From the NCBI RefSeq assembly GCF_003053845.1, contig NZ_QAYG01000012.1, forward strand, positions 1 to 64,000: a stretch of 64,000 bases of DNA, given 5' to 3'. A program made the position numbers and the translations under genes. Within the stretch, counting starts at the first letter, position 1; each line of letters begins with the position of its first letter. The notes below the pieces were generated by a model. It was not told where the DNA came from, made no database searches, and saw nothing but the letters and a program-made list of their open reading frames with translations. This DNA is from Breoghania corrubedonensis. Its GTDB lineage: Bacteria; Pseudomonadota; Alphaproteobacteria; Rhizobiales; Stappiaceae. Below, in pieces: positions 55,750-64,000 of the stretch.

Positions 55750-56792
55750 TGAACACGCAGATCATCATCCTCGGCTTTCATCGCAGTGGCACGTCGCTAT
55801 TCACCGATTACCTCAACCAGGCCGGCCTTTTCGTCGGTTCCGATCTCCTGGGCGCGACGCCGACAAACCATCGCGGGCATTTCGAGGATCGCGGTATCGT
55901 CAACTTCCACACCTCGATGCTGCAGCGCGCGGGCGTGAACTGGCTGGCGAGCGCGCCGTACTTTCCGGTCTACCTGCCGCCGGATCACAAGGAAGTCCTG
56001 CGGCTCCTGGCCAATCGCGATGCGCAGAACAGCCTCTGGGGCTTCAAGGATCCGCGCACCTGCCTGTTCTGGGATCTGTGGGACACCCATGCCAGCAACC
56101 CGGTCTATGTGGTTCCGCTGCGCCACTACGAATTCTGCGTCGACAGTCTGCAACGGCGCGCCTTTCGCGATGCCGACACAAAACAGGTCGGCCGTCAGCA
56201 CAACCTGCGCATCGCCAACAATCCCGACCTCAGCGCCTCTTCCTGGCTGCTGCACATGGCTCGCGTCCTGGAATGCGTATCGAAGTCGCCCGAGCGGTCC
56301 TTCGTCGTCGACATGCACCAGCTGAACAAGGAAAGCCGGCCGGTGCGCGAAGTGAACGAGCGCTTCGAACTCGATCTGGAGGATATCGAATTCGGTCGTG
56401 TCTTCGACCAGTCTCATTTCAAGGCGACGATGCGTCACCCCCCGGTTATCAGCCCCCCCTTGCGCCGACAATGCGAGGAACTCTGGGAAGAGTTGATGGC
56501 GCGCGCCACACCGGCAGCGTCGGCGGACAAGGCGGCGACGTCCAGATCCTATCGCCCCTTCGTTCTGAAGACCGACCATGCCGAATACGAACGGCTGCGC
56601 CTGGAAGTGGGGCTTGGCGGACAGCGCCGCGAGAAGAACGCTCCGGTTCGCCCGGTGGGCTCCGGCGCAATGGGCGACGGTGAGGTTGCCGGGCTGTTCG
56701 CCGAACGCATGCGGGCCGGCCGATACGGCAAGTTCCTCAAGGTTCTGGAACCGTTCCTCTCACGCGTTTTCGATTGGCTCACCAAGCGATGA
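55749..56792 (+). CDS. Sulfotransferase family protein
   Basis: This 347-residue protein has the PAPS-binding P-loop at its N-terminus (LGFHRSGTSLFTDYL, residues about 7-21) and a DPRTCLFWDLW segment, as in bacterial carbohydrate sulfotransferases. It likely transfers sulfate from PAPS to a sugar of the glycan made by this operon. The start overlaps the gmhA stop (TAATG) and the end overlaps the next ATG, so the genes are coupled. The C-terminal 80 residues are not typical of the family. Confidence 0.82.
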   Translation: MNTQIIILGFHRSGTSLFTDYLNQAGLFVGSDLLGATPTNHRGHFEDRGIVNFHTSMLQRAGVNWLASAPYFPVYLPPDHKEVLRLLANRDAQNSLWGFKDPRTCLFWDLWDTHASNPVYVVPLRHYEFCVDSLQRRAFRDADTKQVGRQHNLRIANNPDLSASSWLLHMARVLECVSKSPERSFVVDMHQLNKESRPVREVNERFELDLEDIEFGRVFDQSHFKATMRHPPVISPPLRRQCEELWEELMARATPAASADKAATSRSYRPFVLKTDHAEYERLRLEVGLGGQRREKNAPVRPVGSGAMGDGEVAGLFAERMRAGRYGKFLKVLEPFLSRVFDWLTKR

Positions 56793-57565
56793 AAGCAATC
56801 GGCCTGACTCCATCGCCTGCCTTCGACGAGCGCTTCTCGTCGTTTTCGTCTACGGCTGATGCCTATGGTTTCCTGAGGCAGCAGGCCATTGCCGCGCAAA
56901 AGGAAGTGACGGCCGAGCCCTATGTGATCTTTGATCTGGCGACGGTGCCGATGCCATGGTTCGATGCCAACGGTTCCGGCCGCAAGGCCTACGTGCTGCG
57001 CGATCGTCGCGATGTGGAAACGTTCATCCTGCTGTCGGATCGCGGTGGGCGCGGCGTGGCCGATCTGAGCGATCTGGTGCTTGTGTGGGACCAATTGCCG
57101 TTGAACGGAAACGAACGCGCCGCGTTGCGCGCCGCGCAGGCGGAGTTCTTCGACGATCCGGAGCTTGTCCTGGCGCCTGGCGGTATGCTGGACGTCTGGC
57201 TGGAGCGGCCGCGGCGGTTCTTTTCCGTCGACGCGATAATGGCGACTGGGTTCCACGTCCTGCGCTACCGCTCGCGCGAGCCCGTTCCGATCTTCAAGAG
57301 GCTCGTGACAGGGCATTTCCTGTTCGAGGAGGACATGGGGATCACCGCGACGGCGGCTGTCATCGACGCTCCGTCCTCCCTGAACCAGGCTGCCGACTAT
57401 GCCGATTTTGATGAGCTGTTCGTGTTCTTCGACAGCGGTGTCTCGATTCTCGAAACCGTCTCCCTCTTTCGCAACGCCGCTGTCCGGAACCCGATGATTG
57501 CGGACGAAGTGGCCTTCTCGGTGGAGAAAATGTCGAAAAGCCTGATACGGTTGCGCCTGGCATGA
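56789..57565 (+). CDS. Unknown protein in the glycan operon
   Basis: This 258-residue soluble protein has no signal peptide or membrane segment and no domain I recognise. It contains YVIFDLATVPMPWFDANGSG and LLSDRGGRGVADLSDLVLVW. Both ends overlap neighbours by ATGA, so it is obligately expressed with the sulfotransferase and the glycosyltransferase. A new transferase or a regulator of chain length is possible but not shown. Confidence 0.7.
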   Translation: MKAIGLTPSPAFDERFSSFSSTADAYGFLRQQAIAAQKEVTAEPYVIFDLATVPMPWFDANGSGRKAYVLRDRRDVETFILLSDRGGRGVADLSDLVLVWDQLPLNGNERAALRAAQAEFFDDPELVLAPGGMLDVWLERPRRFFSVDAIMATGFHVLRYRSREPVPIFKRLVTGHFLFEEDMGITATAAVIDAPSSLNQAADYADFDELFVFFDSGVSILETVSLFRNAAVRNPMIADEVAFSVEKMSKSLIRLRLA

Positions 57566-58617
57566 TCCACTATATCGTCTGCAACAATCCTCCGCAGGGC
57601 ATTCTGCCGACCTCGAACGGTCCCGGCATGCGGGCCCGTCAGCTTTATCAGCAGATAAGCGCGGCCGGGCACGAGGCGCGCTTCGTCATGTTCGCCGAGC
57701 GCTTCAACATGACGTGCGGAGCGGAGAATTTCGCTCATTCGCATCGCGATCTGCAGCTCGTGCCCAACGGGCAGTTCGGCGACTACGTCGACCGCATCGA
57801 GCCTGGGGTCTTCATCTTCACGCAGGCGAATTTTCCCGTCGAGGTGCGCAAGGCGGCGTACCGGCACCGGATCGTCTTCGATTTCATCGCGCGCAAGGAT
57901 CTCGAACTCATCGAGATCGGCAAGCGGGCCGCCGTCGACAAGTACCTCGATGCGGTGCGCGTCTATTTGGACCACGCCGACACCGTGCTCGTGACGTCGC
58001 CGAAGCTTCAGGCCCATGTGCGGGCGGAGTACGGCCGTGAACCGATCCTCAATCCCTTCGCCTTTTCGCCTGAGACCCATGTGAAGTATTCCGTGCCGAC
58101 GATCACCTTCGGTGGACGGATCCACAAGTGGACCAACTACGCCATCACGTTCGATGGCCTGGCAGACTATTTCGAGACACACCCGGATCGTCGCGGCCTG
58201 TTCCTGTTCGACGGCGGGATTGCCGGCATCGAGGATCAGCATGCCAAGTCGGTCAGCCGGCTTCTTGTTTTGGAGAACGTGACTCGCATCGGCATGCTGC
58301 CAAGCCGGCAGGCTGCGGAAGTGGTCGGCCGTTCGCACCTGTTCGTCGACAGCAGCTTTCAGGGTGAGGAACGCAACTTCGCGACCTCAATCCGCACCGT
58401 CCATGCGCTGTCGCTCGGCACGCCGGTCTATCACAACGCCGGAACGGGTCTCGACGACATCTATGCGGTGTTTCCGGGAAAGCTCGGGCCGGAACCGGAT
58501 GCGCAAGCTTTGGAGGCGGTCGTCGAAGACGCGCTGTCGGGCGCCTGCGAGCAGGCTCTCAACACGGTCCGCTCCTCCATGACCCGCATGCTGACGGAAG
58601 GGGCGCTGTCATGGTGA
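57562..58617 (+). CDS. Glycosyltransferase, probable GT-B fold
   Basis: This 351-residue protein has an N-terminal loop NGPGMRARQLYQQI typical of GT4-like enzymes. The C-terminal half includes TFGGRIHKWTNYA and SSFQGEERNFATSIRTVHALSLGTPVYHNAG. It lacks the usual ExxxxxxE in plain form, so it is a diverged member. It probably adds heptose or another sugar to the surface glycan. It overlaps both neighbours. Confidence 0.72.
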   Translation: MIHYIVCNNPPQGILPTSNGPGMRARQLYQQISAAGHEARFVMFAERFNMTCGAENFAHSHRDLQLVPNGQFGDYVDRIEPGVFIFTQANFPVEVRKAAYRHRIVFDFIARKDLELIEIGKRAAVDKYLDAVRVYLDHADTVLVTSPKLQAHVRAEYGREPILNPFAFSPETHVKYSVPTITFGGRIHKWTNYAITFDGLADYFETHPDRRGLFLFDGGIAGIEDQHAKSVSRLLVLENVTRIGMLPSRQAAEVVGRSHLFVDSSFQGEERNFATSIRTVHALSLGTPVYHNAGTGLDDIYAVFPGKLGPEPDAQALEAVVEDALSGACEQALNTVRSSMTRMLTEGALSW

Positions 58618-59600
58618 CGTCCAAGCCGCGAATCTTCATCGTCGTGCCGAATTACCGGCAGGTCGGCGGCATCGCCAAGATGCTGGACTATGCCGTCCAT
58701 GCCGATTCGCAACGTTACGAGGTCTGGTTCGCGACGAACACGAACCAGCATGCGAACGCCGGGCTGACGGCCAAGCCCTATTACCAGCGCTCGCCGCACG
58801 AGATCCAGTTCACGCTTCTCGACCGCGCGGACCTGCGCGACGGCGACATGGTGATGATCTCTCTGCCGAGCGATTTCTACCGGGTGCTGGAGCGCGCCAA
58901 GGCTCTCGGTTATCCAGATATCCGCTTCATCCACCTGATCCAGAACGTGCGCCACAACAATGTGTTCTTCGACAAGAGCATGGCACGCGACCTCTTGATG
59001 AAGAACATGCCGCGGATCTGCATTACCGATCAGGTCTATGACGCGGTGAAGCGGCTGGTGCCGGACGAGGAGTTGCTGGAACTGAATTTCCACGGCTTCG
59101 ATTTCGAGTTCTTCCGCCGCCCGTCGATCAAGGCGAACCGAACGCTCCGGCTGGGCTACAACCTGTTCAAGTCGAATTTCGGCGAGAAGGTGCGAGAGGC
59201 GTGCGAAGCACGCGGTCTGCCGGTGGAGTTCGAGGTCGTTCCGCGCGGGGTGTCCTGGGAAAATCTGCGCGCCGCCTACCACGCCTGCGACGCCTTCATC
59301 GGCACGCCGCTGCGCGAAGAGGGGTACTATCTGCCCGGCATCGAGGCGCTGGCGGGAGGCGATATTCTGATCTGCTCCGACGCGGTCGGCAATCGTTCCT
59401 ACCTGGCCGCGGAGGCGGCCCTTACGGTTGGATACGAGGATGTGGATGACTATCTCGCGAAGATCGATGCGTTGCTGGCGATGACGCCGCAGGCGCGCGA
59501 GCGCTTGCAAGCCGCGGCGGTCGACTTCGCTTCCCAGTTTTCTCTCGAGATGGAAAAACAGGGGTTTCGGGCGTTCCTTGCGGAGCACATGGAGGCCTGA
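58611..59600 (+). CDS. Glycosyltransferase, probable GT-B fold
   Basis: This 329-residue protein starts with a Rossmann strand (RIFIVVPNYRQVGGIAKML) and has a later segment TPLREEGYYLPGIEALAGGDILICSDAVGN with the donor-site glutamates of GT4-type enzymes. It is translationally coupled to the preceding glycosyltransferase by a 7-bp overlap. The two probably act in sequence on one glycan. Confidence 0.75.
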   Translation: MVTSKPRIFIVVPNYRQVGGIAKMLDYAVHADSQRYEVWFATNTNQHANAGLTAKPYYQRSPHEIQFTLLDRADLRDGDMVMISLPSDFYRVLERAKALGYPDIRFIHLIQNVRHNNVFFDKSMARDLLMKNMPRICITDQVYDAVKRLVPDEELLELNFHGFDFEFFRRPSIKANRTLRLGYNLFKSNFGEKVREACEARGLPVEFEVVPRGVSWENLRAAYHACDAFIGTPLREEGYYLPGIEALAGGDILICSDAVGNRSYLAAEAALTVGYEDVDDYLAKIDALLAMTPQARERLQAAAVDFASQFSLEMEKQGFRAFLAEHMEA

Positions 59601-59787
59601 GCGCGGCGCGCGGTCCTGTTCTGCGTGTGTTGTCGCGTGAAGTGCGACGCCTGTGTGGAAGTGTCTCGCGCTCATGGTTTCGATCGTGTGCGCCTTGCTT
59701 CCGAAGCGGGAAAATTGGAAAAAGGGTTGGGGAAAGCTGTCAGGAATATCGACATTCCTCGGTCCCTCCGGGCAACGCGAGATCAGC

Positions 59788-60600
59788 ATGAAAAGTAGTG
59801 ATATTCATATTCTGAACAATAACAGTGTTGCCAAGAGGAACGACTATCACCAGACGGTGGAGCGCGGCGATGAAATGCCGGATGCTTTCCAGCGATACAA
59901 GCACAAGTTTCCATATTTCGGATTTGTCGACTGCAAGGCTGGAGATGTCGAGTTCGTCATGTTCAGCGCCAATGACGATGTCGTGGCCTGGGAGTATTTC
60001 TGGACCGGAACCTACGAGGACGAAATCGTCACCGAATGGCTGCGGATGTGCCAGGGCGCGGATGTGATCCTGGATGTGGGTGCCTATACCGGCTGCATGG
60101 CGATGATCGCCTGCGGGGTAAATCCGGCCTGCGATGTCTACTGCTTCGAGCCGATGCCGCGTACCGTCGAGAGGTTGGCCATCAATCTCAAGGTCAACGG
60201 CCTGATCAATCGCGTGAAGGTGTTCCCTGTCGCCGCATCCGACGAGCGCGACGAGGTGGTGATGAACCTGCCCCGACCGGTCGACTTCCTCGGGACCGGA
60301 AATTCCATTCAGAAGAAGCCGAACGTCGATGTGATCGCTCAGTGCCCGGTGCGGGCCGAGCGCATCGAGGATTGTTTTACCCTTGAGGAAGGTCGGCGGA
60401 TTTCGTGTGTCAAGGTCGACGTCGAAGGCCACGAGTTGCAGGCCCTGAAGGGCATGGAGACGCTGATCGACAAGCATCGTCCCGAATGCATAATCGAGGT
60501 CTGGCCGCACGAAAAAGCGGATATCGAAGCCTTCATGGGCGGTTACGGCTACAAGCCGCGCCAGTTGCGCGGCCTGAACTGGCTCTATTCCCAGGCCTGA
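59788..60600 (+). CDS. FkbM-family methyltransferase
   Basis: This 270-residue protein contains ILDVGAYTGCMAMIA and the FkbM signature CVKVDVEGHELQALKGME. Such enzymes O-methylate sugars in polysaccharides and glycolipids with SAM. The start at 59788 is chosen as the first ATG giving a normal N-terminus, 187 bases after the last glycosyltransferase; an earlier ATG adds a stretch without protein-like composition. It is the last gene of the glycan set. Confidence 0.82.
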   Translation: MKSSDIHILNNNSVAKRNDYHQTVERGDEMPDAFQRYKHKFPYFGFVDCKAGDVEFVMFSANDDVVAWEYFWTGTYEDEIVTEWLRMCQGADVILDVGAYTGCMAMIACGVNPACDVYCFEPMPRTVERLAINLKVNGLINRVKVFPVAASDERDEVVMNLPRPVDFLGTGNSIQKKPNVDVIAQCPVRAERIEDCFTLEEGRRISCVKVDVEGHELQALKGMETLIDKHRPECIIEVWPHEKADIEAFMGGYGYKPRQLRGLNWLYSQA

Positions 60601-61104
60601 ACCGCACGGGCAGGCTATCCAGCCGACGCAAGGCATGCGCGACTTGATGTCGTCTGTGGCCCGTAACCGGGCGTCGCCTGCTTTGCGAGCGAGGGTTTTG
60701 ATGGTGCGCGTGGCGGCGGTGACATCGGGCTGTTCATCCACTCTGAGTGATAAAGTCCAGTAATTTGGAGAATTTCCGGGTATCGCGGTGTCAGCCAAGT
60801 AGTTCTCACGGTGCCGATGCCGCCCCGCGCGAGCAGAATTCAAATTCCAAAATTAAATCCTGATTTCTTTGGCGTGCGAAACGTATGCCGTTAAGGTGCG
60901 ACACCAGAATCCGATGCGATGGGGCGTCGTCTGGACAACTTGGTGCGCGCGCATCTGCGTCAGTTCGGGGCTGAACCGGGTGGACCGGGAGACCCGGGCG
61001 CGGCTCATGGCAGCCGGATCTCGGCATGAGGACCGAAGCGTCGGGAGGTTTCCGGTGGTTTTTCCGCCGGCGCGAGGGGCGCGAACGGAACGCAGGGGGG
61101 AAAT
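60601..61104. other. Intergenic region, no gene seen
   Basis: 500 bases between the FkbM gene and the permease fusion. A short AT-rich part lies at 60835-60870. Minus-strand frames here are short and unconvincing. Confidence 0.45.
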
Positions 61105-64000
61105 ATGGATCGCATCGTTGTGCAACCGTTCGGCAAACGCTTCGTGCTGGCATTGCTGCTGGTCGCGGTGCTGGCGGTGCAGTTCTGGACGCAGTCGCGT
61201 TATCCGGCACTGAACGAAAAGGCCATGATGAGCGGGGCCATCCAGCTTGAGGATCCGCTCGGTTTCGAGGCCAAGTTCCCGCTCTCGCCCGACGACACGA
61301 CGGTCGAGCGCATCGCCAAGTCGACCGGAAACTGGATAAAGACCAACCAGCGCGGCATGACGTTCGGGATCCTGTTCGCCGCCGCCTTCCTCACCCTCTT
61401 CGGCTATATCCGCAAGCACAGTTTCAAGGGCAGTTTCGCCAACTCCGCGCTGGGCCTCGTCATGGGCGCGCCGCTTGGCGTGTGCGTCAATTGCGCGGCC
61501 CCGATCGCGCGGGGGCTCTACTCGGGAGGCGCGCGCGCGGAATCGACGCTATCGGCGATGATCGCCTCGCCGACGCTGAACATCGTCGTCCTCACGATGC
61601 TGTTCTCGCTCTTTCCCTTCTACATGGCGGTGACCAAGATCGCGCTGTCGCTGGTGATGATCCTCATCGCCGTACCCGTCATCTGCCGCTTCCTGCCGAA
61701 GGAACAGCTCCAGGCGTCGATCGGGAAACGTGCCGCCGCCGTGACGCCCGACCCGCACACCAGCGCCACCGACCAGGAAAACGTGGTCTGGGCCATTCTC
61801 TATTTCATCAAGGATTACGCGCTGAACCTGTGGTTCATCGTCAAGACGACCGTACCGTTGATGTTGCTGGCGGGCTTTCTGGGCGCGCTGGTGGCGAGCC
61901 TGTTGCCGGCCAGCCTGCTGGAAAACGCCGGCTTCGGTTTCTTCGGCCTCGTCGGCGCGGCGCTCATCGGCACTTTCCTGCCCGTGCCGATCGGTCTCGA
62001 CGTTGTCGCCTCCGGCGCGCTGATGCAGGCGGGACTTGCGCCGGGCTACGTCATGGCGCTGCTGTTCACGCTCGGGATCTTCTCCGTCTATTCGTTCTTC
62101 ATCGTGGCGACGGCGATATCGCTGCGCTCCGCCTTGTTGCTGGGCGGGACGATCTTCATCGTCGGCATTCTGGCAGGTTTCGGAGCATCGCAGTATCACG
62201 CCTGGCAGACCGAGCGCGCATTGAGGATGCTGACCGGCTGGGAATTCTCTCTGATCGGCTCCGCGCATGCGGAGGAGGCGGGGACAGCGCATGTCGGCGC
62301 GGCACCGTTTCGCGAGATGGCGGTTCCCGGCGCGCGGATCGTGATCGAGAAGCATGACTTCGCGCCCCGCTCGCCGGCCGGCGAAACACCCTTCACCCGC
62401 ACCGAAGCCTGGCATCTGGGCATCGATAAGCCCACGGAGTTCTCGCTCGCCGACATGTGGCCGCCTTTCTGGGAAGGCCGCTCGATTGCGGCCGGCGACT
62501 ATGACCGCGACGGTAAAACCGACCTCGTCTTCGCCTCCACCGAAAAAGGGCTCCACTTCTACGCCGGCGACGGCAAGGGCGGGTTTGCGCCGCAGACCTT
62601 CGATATCGGCCGGATCGCCGAAATGCCTGTTTTCAACGCGGTGCTTGTCGACATCGACAATGACGGCTGGCTGGACCTGTTCCTGACCACCTACCAGGAT
62701 GGCAACTACGTGCTGAAGAACGTGGACGGCCGCTTCGACGCAGCCAGTCTGACGCAGGTCAAGAACCGCGACGACGCCATCCTCACCATGGCCGCAAGCT
62801 TCGCCGACATCGACCGCGACGGCGACCTTGACGTGGCACTCGGCAACTGGGCGGCGGGCTGGTATCGCACCGTGCCCGGCGAGGAGGCACGCAACCGCAT
62901 CGTCTTCAACGAGAACGGGGTTCTGAGCGGCGAGAAATACGCGGACCTGCCGGGCCTTCCAGGCGAGACGCTGTCGATCCTCTTCTCCGACATCGATACG
63001 GACGGCGATGCGGATCTGCTGGTCGGCAACGACTTCGAGATGCCGGACATGTTCTATCTGGGGGACGGCACCGGCGGGTTAGAGGCGATCACGCGCGCCG
63101 ACGGGCTGATCCCGATGACGACAACCACGACCATGGCGCTGAAGACCGCCGATCTGCACAATACCGGCCGGCCGGGGATCTATGCGGCTCAGATCGCCGG
63201 GCGCTCGTCGGGTGTGTCGAAAAAGCTGAAGATGCGGTCGCTCGATCAGTATTGCGACGGGATCGAGCGCGAGGCGGACAAGGCCGTGTGCGAAAAGAAC
63301 ATGGCCATCAAGCGATGGTACAAGTCCGGACACAGCTTCGATCCGGGCTACGCGAGCAAGTGCCAGGAGATGGAAGGACGCTATCAGGCCGAATGCAAGG
63401 CGATGCTGGTCAAGGATCTCGCCATTCAGAACCGCGATCCCTCGATCTGCAAGCTGATCCCGGCCGGGGCCACGCGGGCGCGCCAGCTTTGCGAGATCCA
63501 CTTCCGCCCCTTCCGCAAGCCGGCGGAAGCGGAGATGGAAAAGACCGTGCCGCAGATCCTGCGCCGCAACGTGCTGCTGGAGCCGAGACCCGGTGGCGGC
63601 TTCGTGGAAACGGCGGAGGCGGAAGGCCTCGATGTCGGCGGCTGGAGCTGGGACACCAAATTCGCCGATGTCGACAATGACGGCTTTCTCGACGTCTACA
63701 TCGTCAACGGCACCTGGGTGCCGAACGAGGTGAGCCCGTCGAACCTGTTCTTCCACAACAGGGGCGACGGCACTTTCGTGGAAGCGAGCAACGCCTTCGG
63801 GCTTGAGGACTATCTGATCACGGCGGCGGCGACGCGGATCGATCTCGACGGCGACGGCGATCTCGACTTCATCACTCAGCCGGTCAACGGGCCGGTGATG
63901 GCCTTCATCAACAATTCAACAACGGGCAATGCCATCGTCTTCGACTTCGAGGATCATGTCGGCAACCGTTTCGGCATCGGTAATCGTGTCGTCGTGAAGG
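61105..64000 (+). CDS. Permease fused to FG-GAP/VCBS repeat domain (open at right edge)
   Basis: The 965 visible residues start at an ATG after GGGGGG. Residues about 10-370 form a membrane domain of eight or more helices with the ArsP/DUF318-like core CVNCAAPIARGLYSGG (Cys127 and Cys130 in CxxC) and a second half-repeat GTFLPVPIGLDVVASGALMQAG. From about 440 the chain is a soluble beta-propeller of FG-GAP/VCBS repeats, each with a calcium loop DxDxDGxxD, near 464, 515, 566, 626, 852 and 910. A Cys-rich helical insert (about 715-800, at least six Cys) splits the propeller. The propeller would be periplasmic. The C-terminus lies beyond the window. Confidence 0.85.
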   Translation, partial: MDRIVVQPFGKRFVLALLLVAVLAVQFWTQSRYPALNEKAMMSGAIQLEDPLGFEAKFPLSPDDTTVERIAKSTGNWIKTNQRGMTFGILFAAAFLTLFGYIRKHSFKGSFANSALGLVMGAPLGVCVNCAAPIARGLYSGGARAESTLSAMIASPTLNIVVLTMLFSLFPFYMAVTKIALSLVMILIAVPVICRFLPKEQLQASIGKRAAAVTPDPHTSATDQENVVWAILYFIKDYALNLWFIVKTTVPLMLLAGFLGALVASLLPASLLENAGFGFFGLVGAALIGTFLPVPIGLDVVASGALMQAGLAPGYVMALLFTLGIFSVYSFFIVATAISLRSALLLGGTIFIVGILAGFGASQYHAWQTERALRMLTGWEFSLIGSAHAEEAGTAHVGAAPFREMAVPGARIVIEKHDFAPRSPAGETPFTRTEAWHLGIDKPTEFSLADMWPPFWEGRSIAAGDYDRDGKTDLVFASTEKGLHFYAGDGKGGFAPQTFDIGRIAEMPVFNAVLVDIDNDGWLDLFLTTYQDGNYVLKNVDGRFDAASLTQVKNRDDAILTMAASFADIDRDGDLDVALGNWAAGWYRTVPGEEARNRIVFNENGVLSGEKYADLPGLPGETLSILFSDIDTDGDADLLVGNDFEMPDMFYLGDGTGGLEAITRADGLIPMTTTTTMALKTADLHNTGRPGIYAAQIAGRSSGVSKKLKMRSLDQYCDGIEREADKAVCEKNMAIKRWYKSGHSFDPGYASKCQEMEGRYQAECKAMLVKDLAIQNRDPSICKLIPAGATRARQLCEIHFRPFRKPAEAEMEKTVPQILRRNVLLEPRPGGGFVETAEAEGLDVGGWSWDTKFADVDNDGFLDVYIVNGTWVPNEVSPSNLFFHNRGDGTFVEASNAFGLEDYLITAAATRIDLDGDGDLDFITQPVNGPVMAFINNSTTGNAIVFDFEDHVGNRFGIGNRVVVK

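Overview
The window looks like part of an alphaproteobacterial chromosome, probably Hyphomicrobiales. The reasons are the high GC coding sequence broken by short AT-rich intergenic stretches, palindromic intergenic repeats of the rhizobial type, and typical families (XapX, cytosolic PAS chemoreceptor, EamA exporter, many AraC/LysR regulators). The order is inferred from style, not from a marker gene. There is no rRNA, CRISPR array, intact insertion sequence or phage module. Most of the DNA is coding, and many long open frames opposite real genes are composition artefacts.

Region 1 (1-9.2 kb) is envelope and sensing. It holds the 5' part of a secreted von Willebrand A protein with 88-residue tandem repeats that run off the left edge, a three-gene translationally coupled sensory operon (periplasmic SUOX-fold-like protein, histidine kinase, LuxR-type response regulator), a PH-domain membrane protein, two paralogous small secreted proteins (one broken by two apparent frameshifts) and an unknown multi-pass membrane protein.

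Region 2 (9.3-25.4 kb) is accessory metabolism and regulation: LysR/pirin, a Tat-exported haloperoxidase-like hydrolase, DoxX, an MFS exporter, a YtcJ-type amidohydrolase, XapX, an isochorismatase-fold hydrolase, four AraC-family regulators, an amidase and a short-chain dehydrogenase. An AT-rich gap at 23.2-23.5 kb carries a good promoter and an intrinsic terminator about 50 bases apart with no ORF, so it may encode a small RNA.

Region 3 (25.8-45.4 kb) is mixed housekeeping: a GNAT acetyltransferase, a broken GFA-like gene, tRNA-Pro(CGG), tRNA-Gln(TTG), a soluble chemoreceptor, manC, a degenerate nuclease-like protein, several small secreted or membrane proteins, a methyltransferase, an L,D-transpeptidase, a LuxR regulator, tex, an EamA exporter, a cation diffusion facilitator and a glycosyltransferase.

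Region 4 (45.7-60.6 kb) is a cell-surface glycan island. rfbABCD makes dTDP-L-rhamnose on the minus strand. Opposite it lie a large RTX metalloprotease and then a tightly overlapping plus-strand operon that encodes every step from sedoheptulose 7-phosphate to GDP-D-glycero-alpha-D-manno-heptose: gmhA, hddA and a fused hddC-gmhB gene. The same operon continues with a sulfotransferase, an unknown protein, two unusual glycosyltransferases and an FkbM methyltransferase. With manC at 30 kb, this points to a sulfated or methylated heptose/rhamnose polysaccharide or surface glycoprotein.

Region 5 (61.1 kb to the right edge) is an open-ended gene that fuses a CxxC-bearing ArsP/DUF318-like permease to a long calcium-binding FG-GAP/VCBS repeat region with a cysteine-rich insert.
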